A stretch of 13,549 bases of DNA from Gallionella sp. (GCA_025362155.1 JANYHX010000154.1:1-13549), one strand, 5' to 3'. Counted from the first letter of the stretch, positions 1 through 7,790 are shown. The notes: a model not told the origin generated them from the sequence alone. Numbers and translations are program-made.

Positions 1-1838
1 CCCGACCAATATTCCATTTCGCTCGCATTGGGGAGTTTAAAATTGCCCACAATATGCGGCGTAATGGACAGCACAATTTCGGTTTTCGATTTATTGCCGT
101 TATCGCTGGAGAATAGATGCCCCAGCAATGGTATCTGCCCCAAGGCAGGTACCTTGTCTACAGTGCTTTTGTCCTCGTCCCGAATCAAACCGCCAAGAAT
201 CTGCGTCTCTCCGTCACGAAGGCGCAAAATTGTTGAAGCATTACGCGTCCCCACCCGGAACACCTGTGAGCCGGAGCTGTTATTTACCGCCAAGCCCAGA
301 GAGCTGACTTCCAAGCCAATTTTTATAGAAACTTCATTGTCCAAATGTATCTCGGGTTCCACCTCCAATTTCAAACCCACATCCTGATAGGTGACGGTAC
401 CCGTTACCACTGGCGCTCCGGTAGTAGTCGGGGTGACCGTGTTGGTAATCATGGGCACACGTTCACCGATCATGATTTTAGCCTTTTCGCGGTTGCGTAC
501 GCGCAGGCGCGGGCTGGAAAGAAGATTGGCGTCACTGTCCTGAAGCATCGCGTTCAGCGTAATGGAGGGTATCGGACTGATACCGATATTTGATCCATTT
601 ATTCTTCGCAAACTATCCAGCGTCAGTTGGGTAATTGTTGTGGTTGTTCCAGACGAATTGGTGGGACCAGGTACCAAACTCGTAATGGGGGATAAGGAAA
701 TTTGGTCGGGGAATTTAATGCCCAGGTCACTCAGGCGTGAACTGCTGATCTCCAGCACCTCGACCTCCAGCATCACCTCCGGATCGGCGATGTCCTGATC
801 GGCAATCATTTTTTCTGCCAGGTGTATCGCCGCAGGGGTATCTCTCATCACCAGAGAATTGGTTTTTTCGTGGACAAAAATATCCTTGGTTTTCAATAAA
901 GTTTTAATCATCGTCAACATTTGCTTGGGATCGGCATTGGTGAGATGGAAGCTGCGAATCTTGAGGTCTTGGAAATCCTTGTTTTTCGCCGCTGTATCCG
1001 GGTATATATAAACCGTGTTGTCGCTGAGAATTTTTTTCTCGAGTTGACTTTGCATCAGTATCAAATCAATCGCATCTTCAACCGAAACATCTTTTACAAA
1101 AATTGATGTTTTAAGGTCTGCCCTGACGTCTTTATCCAGCAACACATTGATGCCGCTGGTACGCGACAGCGCTTCAAACACCATTTTTATATTGGCATCA
1201 CGGAACTGCAAGCTGATTGGTTTTTTGAATTTTCCTGTCAAGGATGGCTCTGCCATCTGTATTTTGGTTGCTTGCTCGTCTATTTGACGCTGCAGCATCA
1301 CCGCCTGGCCTTGCCTCGGGTTCTCCAGCAATACCGGCCTGAGCGCAGACTGTGCCGCTTCCAGATCACCCTTGGTGAAAAAACCGCGCGCTTCCTCGAT
1401 CATCGCAGCGTGACGCCTATCCATAGCCAGTGTTTCAAGGGCTATTTTAGCAGTGCGATTGTCTGGGTCAATTTTTAGAACGCGTTCAAAAATGGCTTGC
1501 GCCGCATCCAGATGCCCGACCGCTCGTTCTCCTGATGCACTGGCCAACAAACGGTTGGTAATCTGTCCTTTGCTGCGCAACAAATCGGTGCGATAGGACA
1601 AATTATCCGGTTCGGCCTCACTGGCTTGGCGCAGCTTTATCAGGCCTTCTTCAATATGACCCTCTTGCACTAGCGTCATCCCGCTGCTATGCAGTCTCTG
1701 CCCCGCACAACCCGTCAGTATTACCGCTACCAATAATATAAACGCAGTTTGCCACCTGGGATTCGATTCAAATATCAACATATCGTCATTCCTCAGATTT
1801 AAAGTTAGGTATTGCAGGAGATTCTTTTCTTTTTTCAT
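1..1838 (-). CDS. Lipoprotein secretin of a type II secretion / type IV pilus-like system (GspD/PilQ/MshL family), 3' end off the left edge
   Basis: This is the outer-membrane channel of the assembly system encoded upstream. From the ATG at 1838, 612 residues are visible. A hydrophobic stretch ends in lipobox LTGC (Cys44), so a lipidated secretin is likely. A TPR-like helical region covers about 59-190, a secretin/TonB short N-terminal (N0) domain about 206-259, and a single N1-type domain about 293-350. The secretin core follows, with the signature VPALGQIPLLGHLF near 563-576 and then TEIVLSITPHIV. Canonical GspD carries N0-N1-N2-N3 and usually no TPR, so this is closer to MshL/PilQ-type secretins. 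The start at 1838 overlaps the previous stop as ATGA and has GGAG seven bases upstream. The in-frame ATG at 1781 also has a site and would give a more usual lipoprotein signal (Cys25). Family certain; exact start uncertain. Only the extreme C-terminus is missing. Confidence 0.93.
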   Translation of the reverse strand, partial: MKKEKNLLQYLTLNLRNDDMLIFESNPRWQTAFILLVAVILTGCAGQRLHSSGMTLVQEGHIEEGLIKLRQASEAEPDNLSYRTDLLRSKGQITNRLLASASGERAVGHLDAAQAIFERVLKIDPDNRTAKIALETLAMDRRHAAMIEEARGFFTKGDLEAAQSALRPVLLENPRQGQAVMLQRQIDEQATKIQMAEPSLTGKFKKPISLQFRDANIKMVFEALSRTSGINVLLDKDVRADLKTSIFVKDVSVEDAIDLILMQSQLEKKILSDNTVYIYPDTAAKNKDFQDLKIRSFHLTNADPKQMLTMIKTLLKTKDIFVHEKTNSLVMRDTPAAIHLAEKMIADQDIADPEVMLEVEVLEISSSRLSDLGIKFPDQISLSPITSLVPGPTNSSGTTTTITQLTLDSLRRINGSNIGISPIPSITLNAMLQDSDANLLSSPRLRVRNREKAKIMIGERVPMITNTVTPTTTGAPVVTGTVTYQDVGLKLEVEPEIHLDNEVSIKIGLEVSSLGLAVNNSSGSQVFRVGTRNASTILRLRDGETQILGGLIRDEDKSTVDKVPALGQIPLLGHLFSSDNGNKSKTEIVLSITPHIVGNFKLPNASEMEYWS

Positions 1839-2392
1839 AATGCGTCTCCGGTGCGCAGGGACTGTTCAATATTCAATGGCAGATAAGTCAGGTTTACCAT
1901 GCCCGCCGTTAATTTTTCGACACGATAAGTATTTTCAATAATGTCGCCTTCACTCACGGTATAAACGCGATCACCTTTTGAGAGAATGATAATCCGCGAC
2001 GCTGAATCCCCATAACGACCCAGATAGGTAAAGGGTAGCGGAGGCGCTGTCGGAACAGGAATTGGCGGCGGTGGAGGCGGGGGGGGCGGCTTAACATAGC
2101 GTGGCGGAGGCGGTGGGACGTACCAGGAAGTAGCGTTAAAAACATCGCCGACTATTTTCTTCTCCTGTTGCCGTTTTTCCAGCCTGTCTAAACGTTCCAG
2201 TTCCACACGTCCCACTTCCCCTCGTCCTGCTACAGAGGATCGTGGCTTGCCTGAATTTGATGCATTGGTTTGGGAAGGCTTATCCCCTCGCGCTATTTTT
2301 GTCCCATCATCCTCATTGTCGGAAGGCGCCATGATGACCAGAGCCGCAGTCACTATGCCTATAAAAGCCCAGTGTAATCGTCCCAGCTTCAT
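1835..2392 (-). CDS. PilP/GspC-like inner-membrane protein with polyproline linker
   Basis: This 185-residue protein probably links the inner-membrane platform to the secretin. A single N-terminal membrane segment (about 8-22) leads to a charged, Gly/Ser-rich periplasmic stretch and a short helical region (about 60-80). A strongly proline-rich linker follows, with five prolines at 93-97 and nine at 102-110. The last 65 residues (about 121-185) form a small beta domain of the GspC homology-region / PilP type: FTYLGRY, then KGDRVYTVSEGD and a terminal RTGD. Its place between the PilO-like gene and the secretin matches the pilMNOPQ order. It overlaps the PilO-like stop by ATGA at 2389-2392 and the secretin start by another ATGA. 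The call rests on domain shape, position and the C-terminal motif rather than strong sequence identity. Confidence 0.75.
   Translation of the reverse strand: MKLGRLHWAFIGIVTAALVIMAPSDNEDDGTKIARGDKPSQTNASNSGKPRSSVAGRGEVGRVELERLDRLEKRQQEKKIVGDVFNATSWYVPPPPPRYVKPPPPPPPPPIPVPTAPPLPFTYLGRYGDSASRIIILSKGDRVYTVSEGDIIENTYRVEKLTAGMVNLTYLPLNIEQSLRTGDAL
1846..1849 (-). promoter_or_regulatory. Ribosome binding site favouring the upstream secretin start
   Basis: GGAG lies seven bases before the ATG at 1838, which shares ATGA with the stop of the PilP-like gene. A competing site, GAGG at 1791-1794, lies nine bases before the in-frame ATG at 1781. Both could be used. The ATGA coupling seen elsewhere in this operon favours 1838, while signal peptide length favours 1781. 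Confidence 0.5.
2063..2089 (-). other. Nine-proline codon run containing a C8 homopolymer
   Basis: Codons for Pro102-110 of the PilP/GspC-like protein. They contain eight consecutive C on the coding strand (G8 on the plus strand at 2079-2086). Runs of this length are prone to slippage in replication or sequencing, and consecutive prolines normally need EF-P to be translated efficiently. Confidence 0.85.
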
Positions 2393-3018
2393 GATTCCTG
2401 CACCAGATAAAGCACCAATTTAACTTTGGCTTTAACGGCTGACTCAATAATTTTATTGCGCTCGAATTGCACGTTTTCCAACGCCATAATTGGAATTTCT
2501 GTGCTCAGAGAGGCAAGAAACTTCCGTATTTGCTGGTACTTCCCATGTACCGGCAACGTAATTCTAAAACGCATCAACCGCCCGGCCTTATCTCGCGTAA
2601 CCTGGTATCCGCCTTCATTCAAGTTAAGGCCATTTTTTTCAGCTACCACTACCAGTTTTTCTAACCATTCAGGTGAATTTTTTTCAGTGGGGAAAAATTT
2701 ATAAAACTTTACCAACTGTTCGCTGGGCGTACCCTCCCCGCGATGAGTACTGGCATTCAAAAGTTGCTCGCCCGCTAATGCAACCCTGCGTTGTGCCTCT
2801 GCCAACCGGGTTTGCAGAGGGCGTATGGTCGATAAATATAATGTCAGGCAGATCGCCAACAAGCTGATGCCAACGATTCCCGGCCAACCCAACAGCGGTA
2901 ACCAATGGCGCAACTGCCAACGCAATTGGGCACTTAACGACATCGCTGGCACCCCTACATCATTACGCACAGCAAATGGGGAAATGCCACGCAACCACGC
3001 AGCTGATTTAAGCATCAT
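2389..3018 (-). CDS. PilO/GspM-like inner-membrane assembly protein
   Basis: This 209-residue bitopic protein has a cytoplasmic N-terminus of about 43 residues, one membrane helix (about 44-63) and a periplasmic helix (about 66-90) predicted to form a coiled coil. A C-terminal ferredoxin-like domain (about 100-209) includes the stretch RFRITLPVHGKYQQIRKFLA, typical of PilO/GspM proteins. It should pair with the PilN-like protein encoded just upstream. The stop of that gene (3015-3017) overlaps this ATG at 3018 as ATGA. The N-terminus is somewhat longer than usual for PilO. Met2 or Met26 (MSLSAQLRWQ) are possible alternative starts. The ribosome binding site is weak (GGGA), so translational coupling is likely. 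Confidence 0.8.
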   Translation of the reverse strand: MMLKSAAWLRGISPFAVRNDVGVPAMSLSAQLRWQLRHWLPLLGWPGIVGISLLAICLTLYLSTIRPLQTRLAEAQRRVALAGEQLLNASTHRGEGTPSEQLVKFYKFFPTEKNSPEWLEKLVVVAEKNGLNLNEGGYQVTRDKAGRLMRFRITLPVHGKYQQIRKFLASLSTEIPIMALENVQFERNKIIESAVKAKVKLVLYLVQES

Positions 3019-3536
3019 GGCTTTTCCCGCCAGGTCGCCAAAATTGAAAAGCGCACCGGCTTGTCAGAAGTCCGCTGCTGAACCTGATGGCTTTGCAAAT
3101 AAATTGCGCCAAACACGGGCTGTTCCTGCAAGCGCGTAATGTAGTTCATCAGCGCTTTAAAATTTTTGGATTCCCCGCTAATTTTTACTTGACGGCTTTC
3201 CACATTCGGCTCTAAGGCCAACAAAGTGACGGTATTGCCGCCAGCAAATTCGAGTGCCTGAAATAATTCTTCCCAAGGCACACTGAGCTGGCGCAACACA
3301 TCGTTGGCATTGCTTACTTCCTGCGCCAACTCGGCGGTTCCGCGTTTAGTGGAACGTCCCGCTGTCATTCCCTCTTGAGGCCGCTCCAACCTGGCTTCCC
3401 AACTATCAACCTGGCCGCTCAATTTCAAATAGTAAGTAGCGGTCAGAATCAAAGCGATGATTGCCAGAGCAAGCAATGCCGCGCCCGACCCGGAGATAGG
3501 CGGATTGGGTTGGTAGTCCAGGCGCAATTCACTCAT
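3015..3536 (-). CDS. PilN-like inner-membrane assembly protein
   Basis: This 173-residue bitopic protein starts at MSELRLDYQP and has one membrane helix at about 18-36. A periplasmic helical segment runs from about 40 to 95, and a C-terminal alpha/beta domain follows (about 100-173), with the pattern VKISGESKNFKALMNYITRLQ that recurs in PilN and the C-terminal part of GspL. The ATG at 3536 is four bases after the PilM-like stop. The reading frame stays open upstream to 3575, but that would place 35 bases inside the preceding gene and add residues (MMSVLPWPCVDDQ) unlike the family, so I prefer 3536. It probably dimerises with the PilO-like protein and contacts the cytoplasmic PilM-like protein. 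Confidence 0.8.
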   Translation of the reverse strand: MSELRLDYQPNPPISGSGAALLALAIIALILTATYYLKLSGQVDSWEARLERPQEGMTAGRSTKRGTAELAQEVSNANDVLRQLSVPWEELFQALEFAGGNTVTLLALEPNVESRQVKISGESKNFKALMNYITRLQEQPVFGAIYLQSHQVQQRTSDKPVRFSILATWREKP

Positions 3537-3540
3537 TTGG

Positions 3541-4380
3541 TCATCCACACAGGGCCATGGCAAAACGCTCATCATATTCAGGTAAAAAACTGGGGCGAAT
3601 GACTGGCGCCAGCATGCTGATTTTCCATTGCGTGCTCTGGGGTAAAACAGCCGCAGATTGTTCAGGTGCCCATAAAAAAATTTGGTTCGACGATGTATCC
3701 AACTCGCTTAAATAGGCTTCCCGATCCAGTATCTCAGGTAGCCTGTCCAGCCAATCGCTTCCTACTTTCAATGTTCGAACGCTGTTCCAGTGGCCTTGCT
3801 GAACCAATCCCAGGCACAGGTTTCCTTGATCAAACAGCACAAACCACGCATTCTGATTTTGCAATTGCGCCTGGCAATTATTGTATGCGGTCATGAGTTG
3901 CGGCTGAACTGATTTAAGCTTCAACTTGGCACGAGCAAATACGTCCCGCAAGCTTTGCAGCAATTGCCCGTCCACGGCGCTGGCCAATTGTGGTGCGCCC
4001 GCAAAATCCTGATTTAGCCTTAATTCCCAAGGCTGTGCCGTCGTGCCATATAATTGGTTAAAGCAATGTTTCGCATACGCAAGCTCTTCTGCCTCATTGC
4101 TTAATTTGTCGCTCCATGGAACCATCGTATAGCGTACGAAATAATTGGAGAGAATGACCTGCGCATTAGCAGGCTTTTTCGGCAGTTCAGCCAATGCCAA
4201 CTCCAGAGTCCGAACCATATTATCCAATAGCGGAGCTGCATCGGCCTCATACGGATAATTTTTTTTATCCAATACTCGATCCTGCCTGCCTTGTAACGTC
4301 AATTCCCGACCGATGCGAACCAGTTGCACCTGGTCACGGCACAACACTACTCGCAATTCATCCCGCAACGAAAGTGACAC
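3541..4380 (-). CDS. PilM/GspL-cytoplasmic-domain-like protein
   Basis: This 279-residue protein has no membrane segment or signal, so it is cytoplasmic. Its position directly before PilN- and PilO-like genes and after gspE, and its actin-like-fold features, suggest it is the PilM / MshI / GspL-N counterpart. Those features include VVLCRDQVQLVRI near the N-terminus, a central segment with ANAQVILSNYFVRYTMVPWS, and NAWFVLFDQGNLCLGLVQQG later. I do not see a clear PilM ATP-binding signature, and it is shorter than PilM (about 350 residues), so it is a divergent member closer to MshI-type proteins. It starts with GTG at 4380 and overlaps the gspE end by 23 bases. An AGAGGAG site seven bases upstream supports this start. 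Confidence 0.7.
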   Translation of the reverse strand: MSLSLRDELRVVLCRDQVQLVRIGRELTLQGRQDRVLDKKNYPYEADAAPLLDNMVRTLELALAELPKKPANAQVILSNYFVRYTMVPWSDKLSNEAEELAYAKHCFNQLYGTTAQPWELRLNQDFAGAPQLASAVDGQLLQSLRDVFARAKLKLKSVQPQLMTAYNNCQAQLQNQNAWFVLFDQGNLCLGLVQQGHWNSVRTLKVGSDWLDRLPEILDREAYLSELDTSSNQIFLWAPEQSAAVLPQSTQWKISMLAPVIRPSFLPEYDERFAMALCG

Positions 4381-6064
4381 GATTAATCTCCTCTAATGTC
4401 GACTCGCCTTGAATAACCAAGTCTAGCGCGCCATCCCGCAAAAAACGCGTGCCGTTTTTACTGGCTGCTTCGCGGATGAGGCGAATCGGTTGCCGAGCAA
4501 TAATGAGTTCGCGGATTTCATCGTTTAAATAGAGCACTTCCGCAATCGCCTTGCGCCCCTTGAAGCCTGTGCCACGGCAATGGCCACAACCCTTTCCGGC
4601 GCGAAACCGGATGTTCCGCGCAGCGTCCGAATTAATGCCGGACTCCGCAATCAACGCCTGATCCGGGTAATCATCGCTCACGCATTGGGTACAATTCACG
4701 CGCACCAAACGTTGTGCCACGATGCCATTCAACGCGGAAACAAAGCTGTAAGGATCAACTCCCATATGCATGAAGCGGCCGATGACATCAAACACATTGT
4801 TAGCATGCACCGTGGTAAACACCAGATGTCCGGTCAATGCGGACTGCACAGCAATCTGTGCAGTTTCCGCATCACGAATTTCCCCCACCATGATTTTGTC
4901 TGGATCGTGCCGCAAAATGGAGCGCAGGCCACGCTCAAAGGTGAGGCCTTTCTTTTCGTTCACCGGTATTTGCAGCACACCGGGCAGCTGATACTCCACC
5001 GGATCTTCGATGGTAATAATTTTGTCCCGGCCATGATTTATTTCGGTAATGGCCGCGTACAGCGTGGTGGTCTTGCCACTCCCGGTAGGGCCAGTCACTA
5101 AAACCATACCGTAAGGTTCGTTGGAAAGACGGCGAATATACGCAATCGATTTTTCGTCAAAACCCAGATGATCCAGGCGCAGACCTTTAATCTGATCAGA
5201 CAAGGTACGCTTATCCAGAATACGCAGTACCGCACACTCCCCAAAAATGCTGGGCATGATAGACACGCGCAAATCCACTTCATGGCCTTGCATAGAAACC
5301 TTGAAACGGCCGTCCTGAGGCGTGCGCCGCTCAGTGATATCCAGCCCGGAAATTACCTTGATGCGGGAAATGACCTGCTCAGACATTTCCAGCCCATCCA
5401 GCGTACTGATGGCCACTAACACTCCGTCGATACGGTATTTAATAGCCAGGCCGGATGGGGTGGTTTCCAGATGAATATCGCTGGCTTCAGCTTTTAAGGC
5501 GTCATAAACCGTCGAATGTACCAGCTTGACGATGACGCTAACTTCCTCGCTGATGGTTTTGAATGATAGGTCGCTTACTCCCTGACCATCTGAAAAAGTC
5601 GTTTTTGCGCCGACATCCTGCATACTGTCCATGGCATTCAGCGACTTTTCGTGATGCGTCAGGTAGGCCGACACATCGGCACGATGCGCCAGACCCCAGG
5701 TGATATTTTCCTGAACTCGTTGTTCCAGGCCTGTCTGCAAGCCAACGTTGAACGGGTCACTCATAACAACGATGAGTTCCTCGCGCTCATTTCGCAATGC
5801 GATGCAATTACGTTCCATTGCTTCAGAAAAAGACAGCACATCAAAAGCAGGGGCCAGACGATTTAAATCCTCCATCGCAAATACGGGATAGTGAAACAGA
5901 TTGCCCAAAGCGATTACAAAATTTTTCGCATCGCCACCGACCTGGTCTTCCAGGACTTCGGCAACGCTGCGCTGGGTCTGCGCGGCGATCAGCCGTGCTT
6001 CACGCACTTGTTGCGGCAAGAAGAGCGGCACGTCACCAGCGTTGGCGGATTTAGCCAGACTCAT
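4358..6064 (-). CDS. gspE: Type II secretion / type IV pilus assembly ATPase GspE/PilB
   Basis: This 568-residue hexameric cytoplasmic ATPase powers pseudopilus assembly. An N-terminal T2SSE_N / MshEN-type region covers about 15-140. The ATPase core (about 175-560) has Walker A GPTGSGKT at 325-332, an Asp box TIEDPVEYQ at 351-359, Walker B IMVGEIRD at 391-398 and a His box GHLVFTTVHAN at 412-422. The tetracysteine zinc motif is complete, with Cys458, Cys461, Cys493 and Cys496. No key residue is missing and the length is normal. The ATG at 6064 shares ATGA with the gspF stop and has GGGGAG six bases upstream (6071-6076). It is equally related in layout to PilB/MshE. The gsp name rests on the neighbouring GspG pseudopilin. 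Confidence 0.97.
   Translation of the reverse strand: MSLAKSANAGDVPLFLPQQVREARLIAAQTQRSVAEVLEDQVGGDAKNFVIALGNLFHYPVFAMEDLNRLAPAFDVLSFSEAMERNCIALRNEREELIVVMSDPFNVGLQTGLEQRVQENITWGLAHRADVSAYLTHHEKSLNAMDSMQDVGAKTTFSDGQGVSDLSFKTISEEVSVIVKLVHSTVYDALKAEASDIHLETTPSGLAIKYRIDGVLVAISTLDGLEMSEQVISRIKVISGLDITERRTPQDGRFKVSMQGHEVDLRVSIMPSIFGECAVLRILDKRTLSDQIKGLRLDHLGFDEKSIAYIRRLSNEPYGMVLVTGPTGSGKTTTLYAAITEINHGRDKIITIEDPVEYQLPGVLQIPVNEKKGLTFERGLRSILRHDPDKIMVGEIRDAETAQIAVQSALTGHLVFTTVHANNVFDVIGRFMHMGVDPYSFVSALNGIVAQRLVRVNCTQCVSDDYPDQALIAESGINSDAARNIRFRAGKGCGHCRGTGFKGRKAIAEVLYLNDEIRELIIARQPIRLIREAASKNGTRFLRDGALDLVIQGESTLEEINRVTFVAG
4388..4394 (-). promoter_or_regulatory. Strong ribosome binding site for the GTG start of the PilM-like gene
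   Basis: AGAGGAG sits seven bases before the GTG at 4380, inside the 3' end of gspE. It decides the start of the PilM-like gene. Confidence 0.85.
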
Positions 6065-7251
6065 TTAATGCTCCCCGCCAATTCAAAAATCGGAAAATAC
6101 ATCAGTACCACAATGACTCCCACAAGCAATCCCACAAAAATCATCAGCAAGGGTTCAAACAATTTAACAAAGCGCTCGACCCAGCGCACTGTTTCTTCTT
6201 CGTAAAAAGCGGCAATACGCTCCATCATTTCACCCATCTGTCCGGTACGCTCACCCACCCGCAGCAAGCGCACTGCCAGAGGCGTAACCAGGCCATATTT
6301 CTCCATCGCCTGCGCAATGGATACACCCTCCTGAATGCTCAGCGAGGCATGTTTTAATTGTTCGCGCATCGATTCCTGCAACAATCCTGATACCAATTTC
6401 AATGCGACCAGAATAGGCATGCCTCCTTGCAACAACATTCCCAAGGAACGATAAAAGCGCGCCATCTGGTAAAGATGCAAACGTTTGCCGATCGCGGGGA
6501 GTTCCCACAGCTTTTGTTTCAACCACAGCTTGCTGGCAGGTTGCATGACGACAAGCAAAAGCCCCGCAGAGAGCGCGAGTATCACCGCCAAAAAAAGCCT
6601 CCAGTGGGCATCCAGAAATTGTCCCCAGCGCATCAGCAAGCGCGACATGAGAGGCAAGTCGCCACCCATGTCTTCGTAAATGTGGCTAAAGCTAGGCACC
6701 ACAAATACCATCAGGAACAACACCACCAACATCCCAACCACAGCCAGTAATACCGGGTAAATGGAAGAAGTAATAACCTTTCTTTTGATTCCCTCCATTT
6801 GCGCTTGATACACAACATATCGCGACAATACTTCAGGCAACGAACTGGTTTTTTCACTGGAGCGCACCGTCGCCACATAAAGCGCCGGGAAATCATTGGG
6901 GGATTGTTCCAATGCGTATGACAGGTTATGGCCCTCATATAGCAGCGAGATTATTTTCAGCAAGGTGTTCTTGGCCTCAGCTTGCTCCTCTTTCTCCGCC
7001 AATGTCTCTAGCACTTCTATCAATGATAAGCCCGCACCCAGCAAGGCCACCAACTCCTGGCTGAAAAGCACCAGCGGAAATTTAGTCTTGCGGCTCAGAT
7101 TCAACGGCGACCAGACCTGCTTTGCGTGGGTGGCAATAATAGAATAACCCTGAGCTTTGGCCTGAGCTTCTGCATCATGGGCATCCATTGCTTCCAGTAA
7201 CAGCGACGAGAGTCCCTCGTTGCCGCGCAAAACCTTTACCTCATACTCCAT
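6061..7251 (-). CDS. gspF: Type II secretion inner-membrane platform protein GspF
   Basis: This 396-residue polytopic membrane protein is the rotor/platform for pilin insertion. Two GspF domains are visible, at about 59-186 and 265-386, with membrane segments near 166-187, 217-236 and 364-389. Family hallmarks include FSQELVALLGAGLSLIEVLE in the first domain and FYRSLGMLLQGGMPILVALK in the second. VGERTGQMGEM and FEPLLMIFVGLLVG follow near the end. Length and topology are normal. It begins 57 bases after the gspG stop, beyond a hairpin. Its ATG at 7251 is preceded, only two bases away, by seven consecutive G (7254-7260) rather than a standard purine-rich site. The stop overlaps the gspE start. 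Confidence 0.96.
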   Translation of the reverse strand: MEYEVKVLRGNEGLSSLLLEAMDAHDAEAQAKAQGYSIIATHAKQVWSPLNLSRKTKFPLVLFSQELVALLGAGLSLIEVLETLAEKEEQAEAKNTLLKIISLLYEGHNLSYALEQSPNDFPALYVATVRSSEKTSSLPEVLSRYVVYQAQMEGIKRKVITSSIYPVLLAVVGMLVVLFLMVFVVPSFSHIYEDMGGDLPLMSRLLMRWGQFLDAHWRLFLAVILALSAGLLLVVMQPASKLWLKQKLWELPAIGKRLHLYQMARFYRSLGMLLQGGMPILVALKLVSGLLQESMREQLKHASLSIQEGVSIAQAMEKYGLVTPLAVRLLRVGERTGQMGEMMERIAAFYEEETVRWVERFVKLFEPLLMIFVGLLVGVIVVLMYFPIFELAGSIK

Positions 7252-7253
7252 AA

Positions 7254-7260
7254 CCCCCCC
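7254..7260 (-). promoter_or_regulatory. G7 tract in place of a normal ribosome binding site of gspF
   Basis: Seven consecutive G are followed by TT and then the gspF ATG. The spacing is shorter than usual for a Shine-Dalgarno site, and the homopolymer is unusual in position. It could pair partly with the anti-Shine-Dalgarno sequence. Confidence 0.45.
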
Positions 7261-7278
7261 GTAAAGCTGCCCAGATCA

Positions 7279-7312
7279 GTAACGAGCCCCACCTTTATCA
7301 GGCTCTCATTAC
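7279..7312 (-). promoter_or_regulatory. Hairpin at the gspG stop, between gspG and gspF
   Basis: Read on the minus strand, two 12-base arms, GTAATGAGAGCC and GGGGCTCGTTAC, flank a ten-base loop. Ten of twelve positions pair, one as a G-T wobble, with a two-base internal mismatch. The first arm includes the gspG stop codon. No T run follows, so it is not a standard intrinsic terminator. A role in stabilising the 5' message or damping downstream expression is possible. Confidence 0.6.
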
Positions 7313-7755
7313 CAGTTGGTAATATCTGCCGCCTCTCCCTCGCCGCCCGGTTGTCCGTCCTTGCCATTTGAAATCAGATCATACTCACCATGCTCCCCGG
7401 GATACTTGTAAATATACGGGTTGCCCCATGGATCCAGTGGTACATTTTTGGTCAAATAGGGACCATCCCATTTAGGCTGGTCAGCGGGGCGGGTAATCAG
7501 GACTGCCAGCCCCTCTTCGGTACTGGGATAGCGCCCAATATCCAAACGAAAGTGATCCAGCGCTTTGCCCAAGCCATCAATTTGAGCGCGCGTTACTTTA
7601 ACTTCTGACTTGCCTATCTGGGAGAAATATTTTGGACCCACATAGCCTGCCAACAAACCGATGATGACCATCACCACCAGCAACTCCAGTAAAGTAAACC
7701 CGGCATGCATACGCAGAGACTGGCGAGTCACAATAAAATATTTCGAATTTTTCAT
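7309..7755 (-). CDS. gspG: Major pseudopilin GspG
   Basis: This 148-residue major pseudopilin forms the shaft of the type II secretion pseudopilus. A 19-residue leader ends in Gly19, followed by FTLLELLVVMVIIGLLAG with Glu24 at +5, the type III (prepilin peptidase) signal and hydrophobic helix. The C-terminal part has the GspG fold, with PSTEEGLAVLITRP, PLDPWGNPYIYKYPGEHG and the calcium-loop region DLISNGKDGQPGGEGEAADI. This points to GspG rather than a type IV pilin. Met16 would give a four-residue leader (MHAG), but neither start has a good ribosome binding site. I keep 7755, where the 12-base direct repeat lies just upstream. It is the first gene of the secretion block. Confidence 0.96.
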   Translation of the reverse strand: MKNSKYFIVTRQSLRMHAGFTLLELLVVMVIIGLLAGYVGPKYFSQIGKSEVKVTRAQIDGLGKALDHFRLDIGRYPSTEEGLAVLITRPADQPKWDGPYLTKNVPLDPWGNPYIYKYPGEHGEYDLISNGKDGQPGGEGEAADITNW

Positions 7756-7759
7756 GGTG

Positions 7760-7790
7760 TAATCAACTTATCCCTGGGTAATCAACTTAT
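7760..7790 (-). repeat. Pair of 12-base direct repeats in the gspG leader
   Basis: The minus-strand sequence ATAAGTTGATTA occurs perfectly twice (7779-7790 and 7760-7771), with a 19-base period. The seven bases between are CCCAGGG, a perfect palindrome apart from its centre. The nearer copy ends four bases before the gspG ATG. The layout suits an operator for a protein binding two successive helical turns, or a leader-RNA element. No binding protein can be named. Confidence 0.7.

Noticed and set aside
3537..3575. Longer start for the PilN-like gene
   Set aside because: It would overlap the PilM-like gene and add residues unlike the family. The ATG at 3536 falls just after the upstream stop.
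4580..5101. Open plus-strand frame of 173 codons opposite gspE
   Set aside because: It lies fully inside the conserved ATPase core of gspE on the other strand. Its translation shows no recognisable domain.
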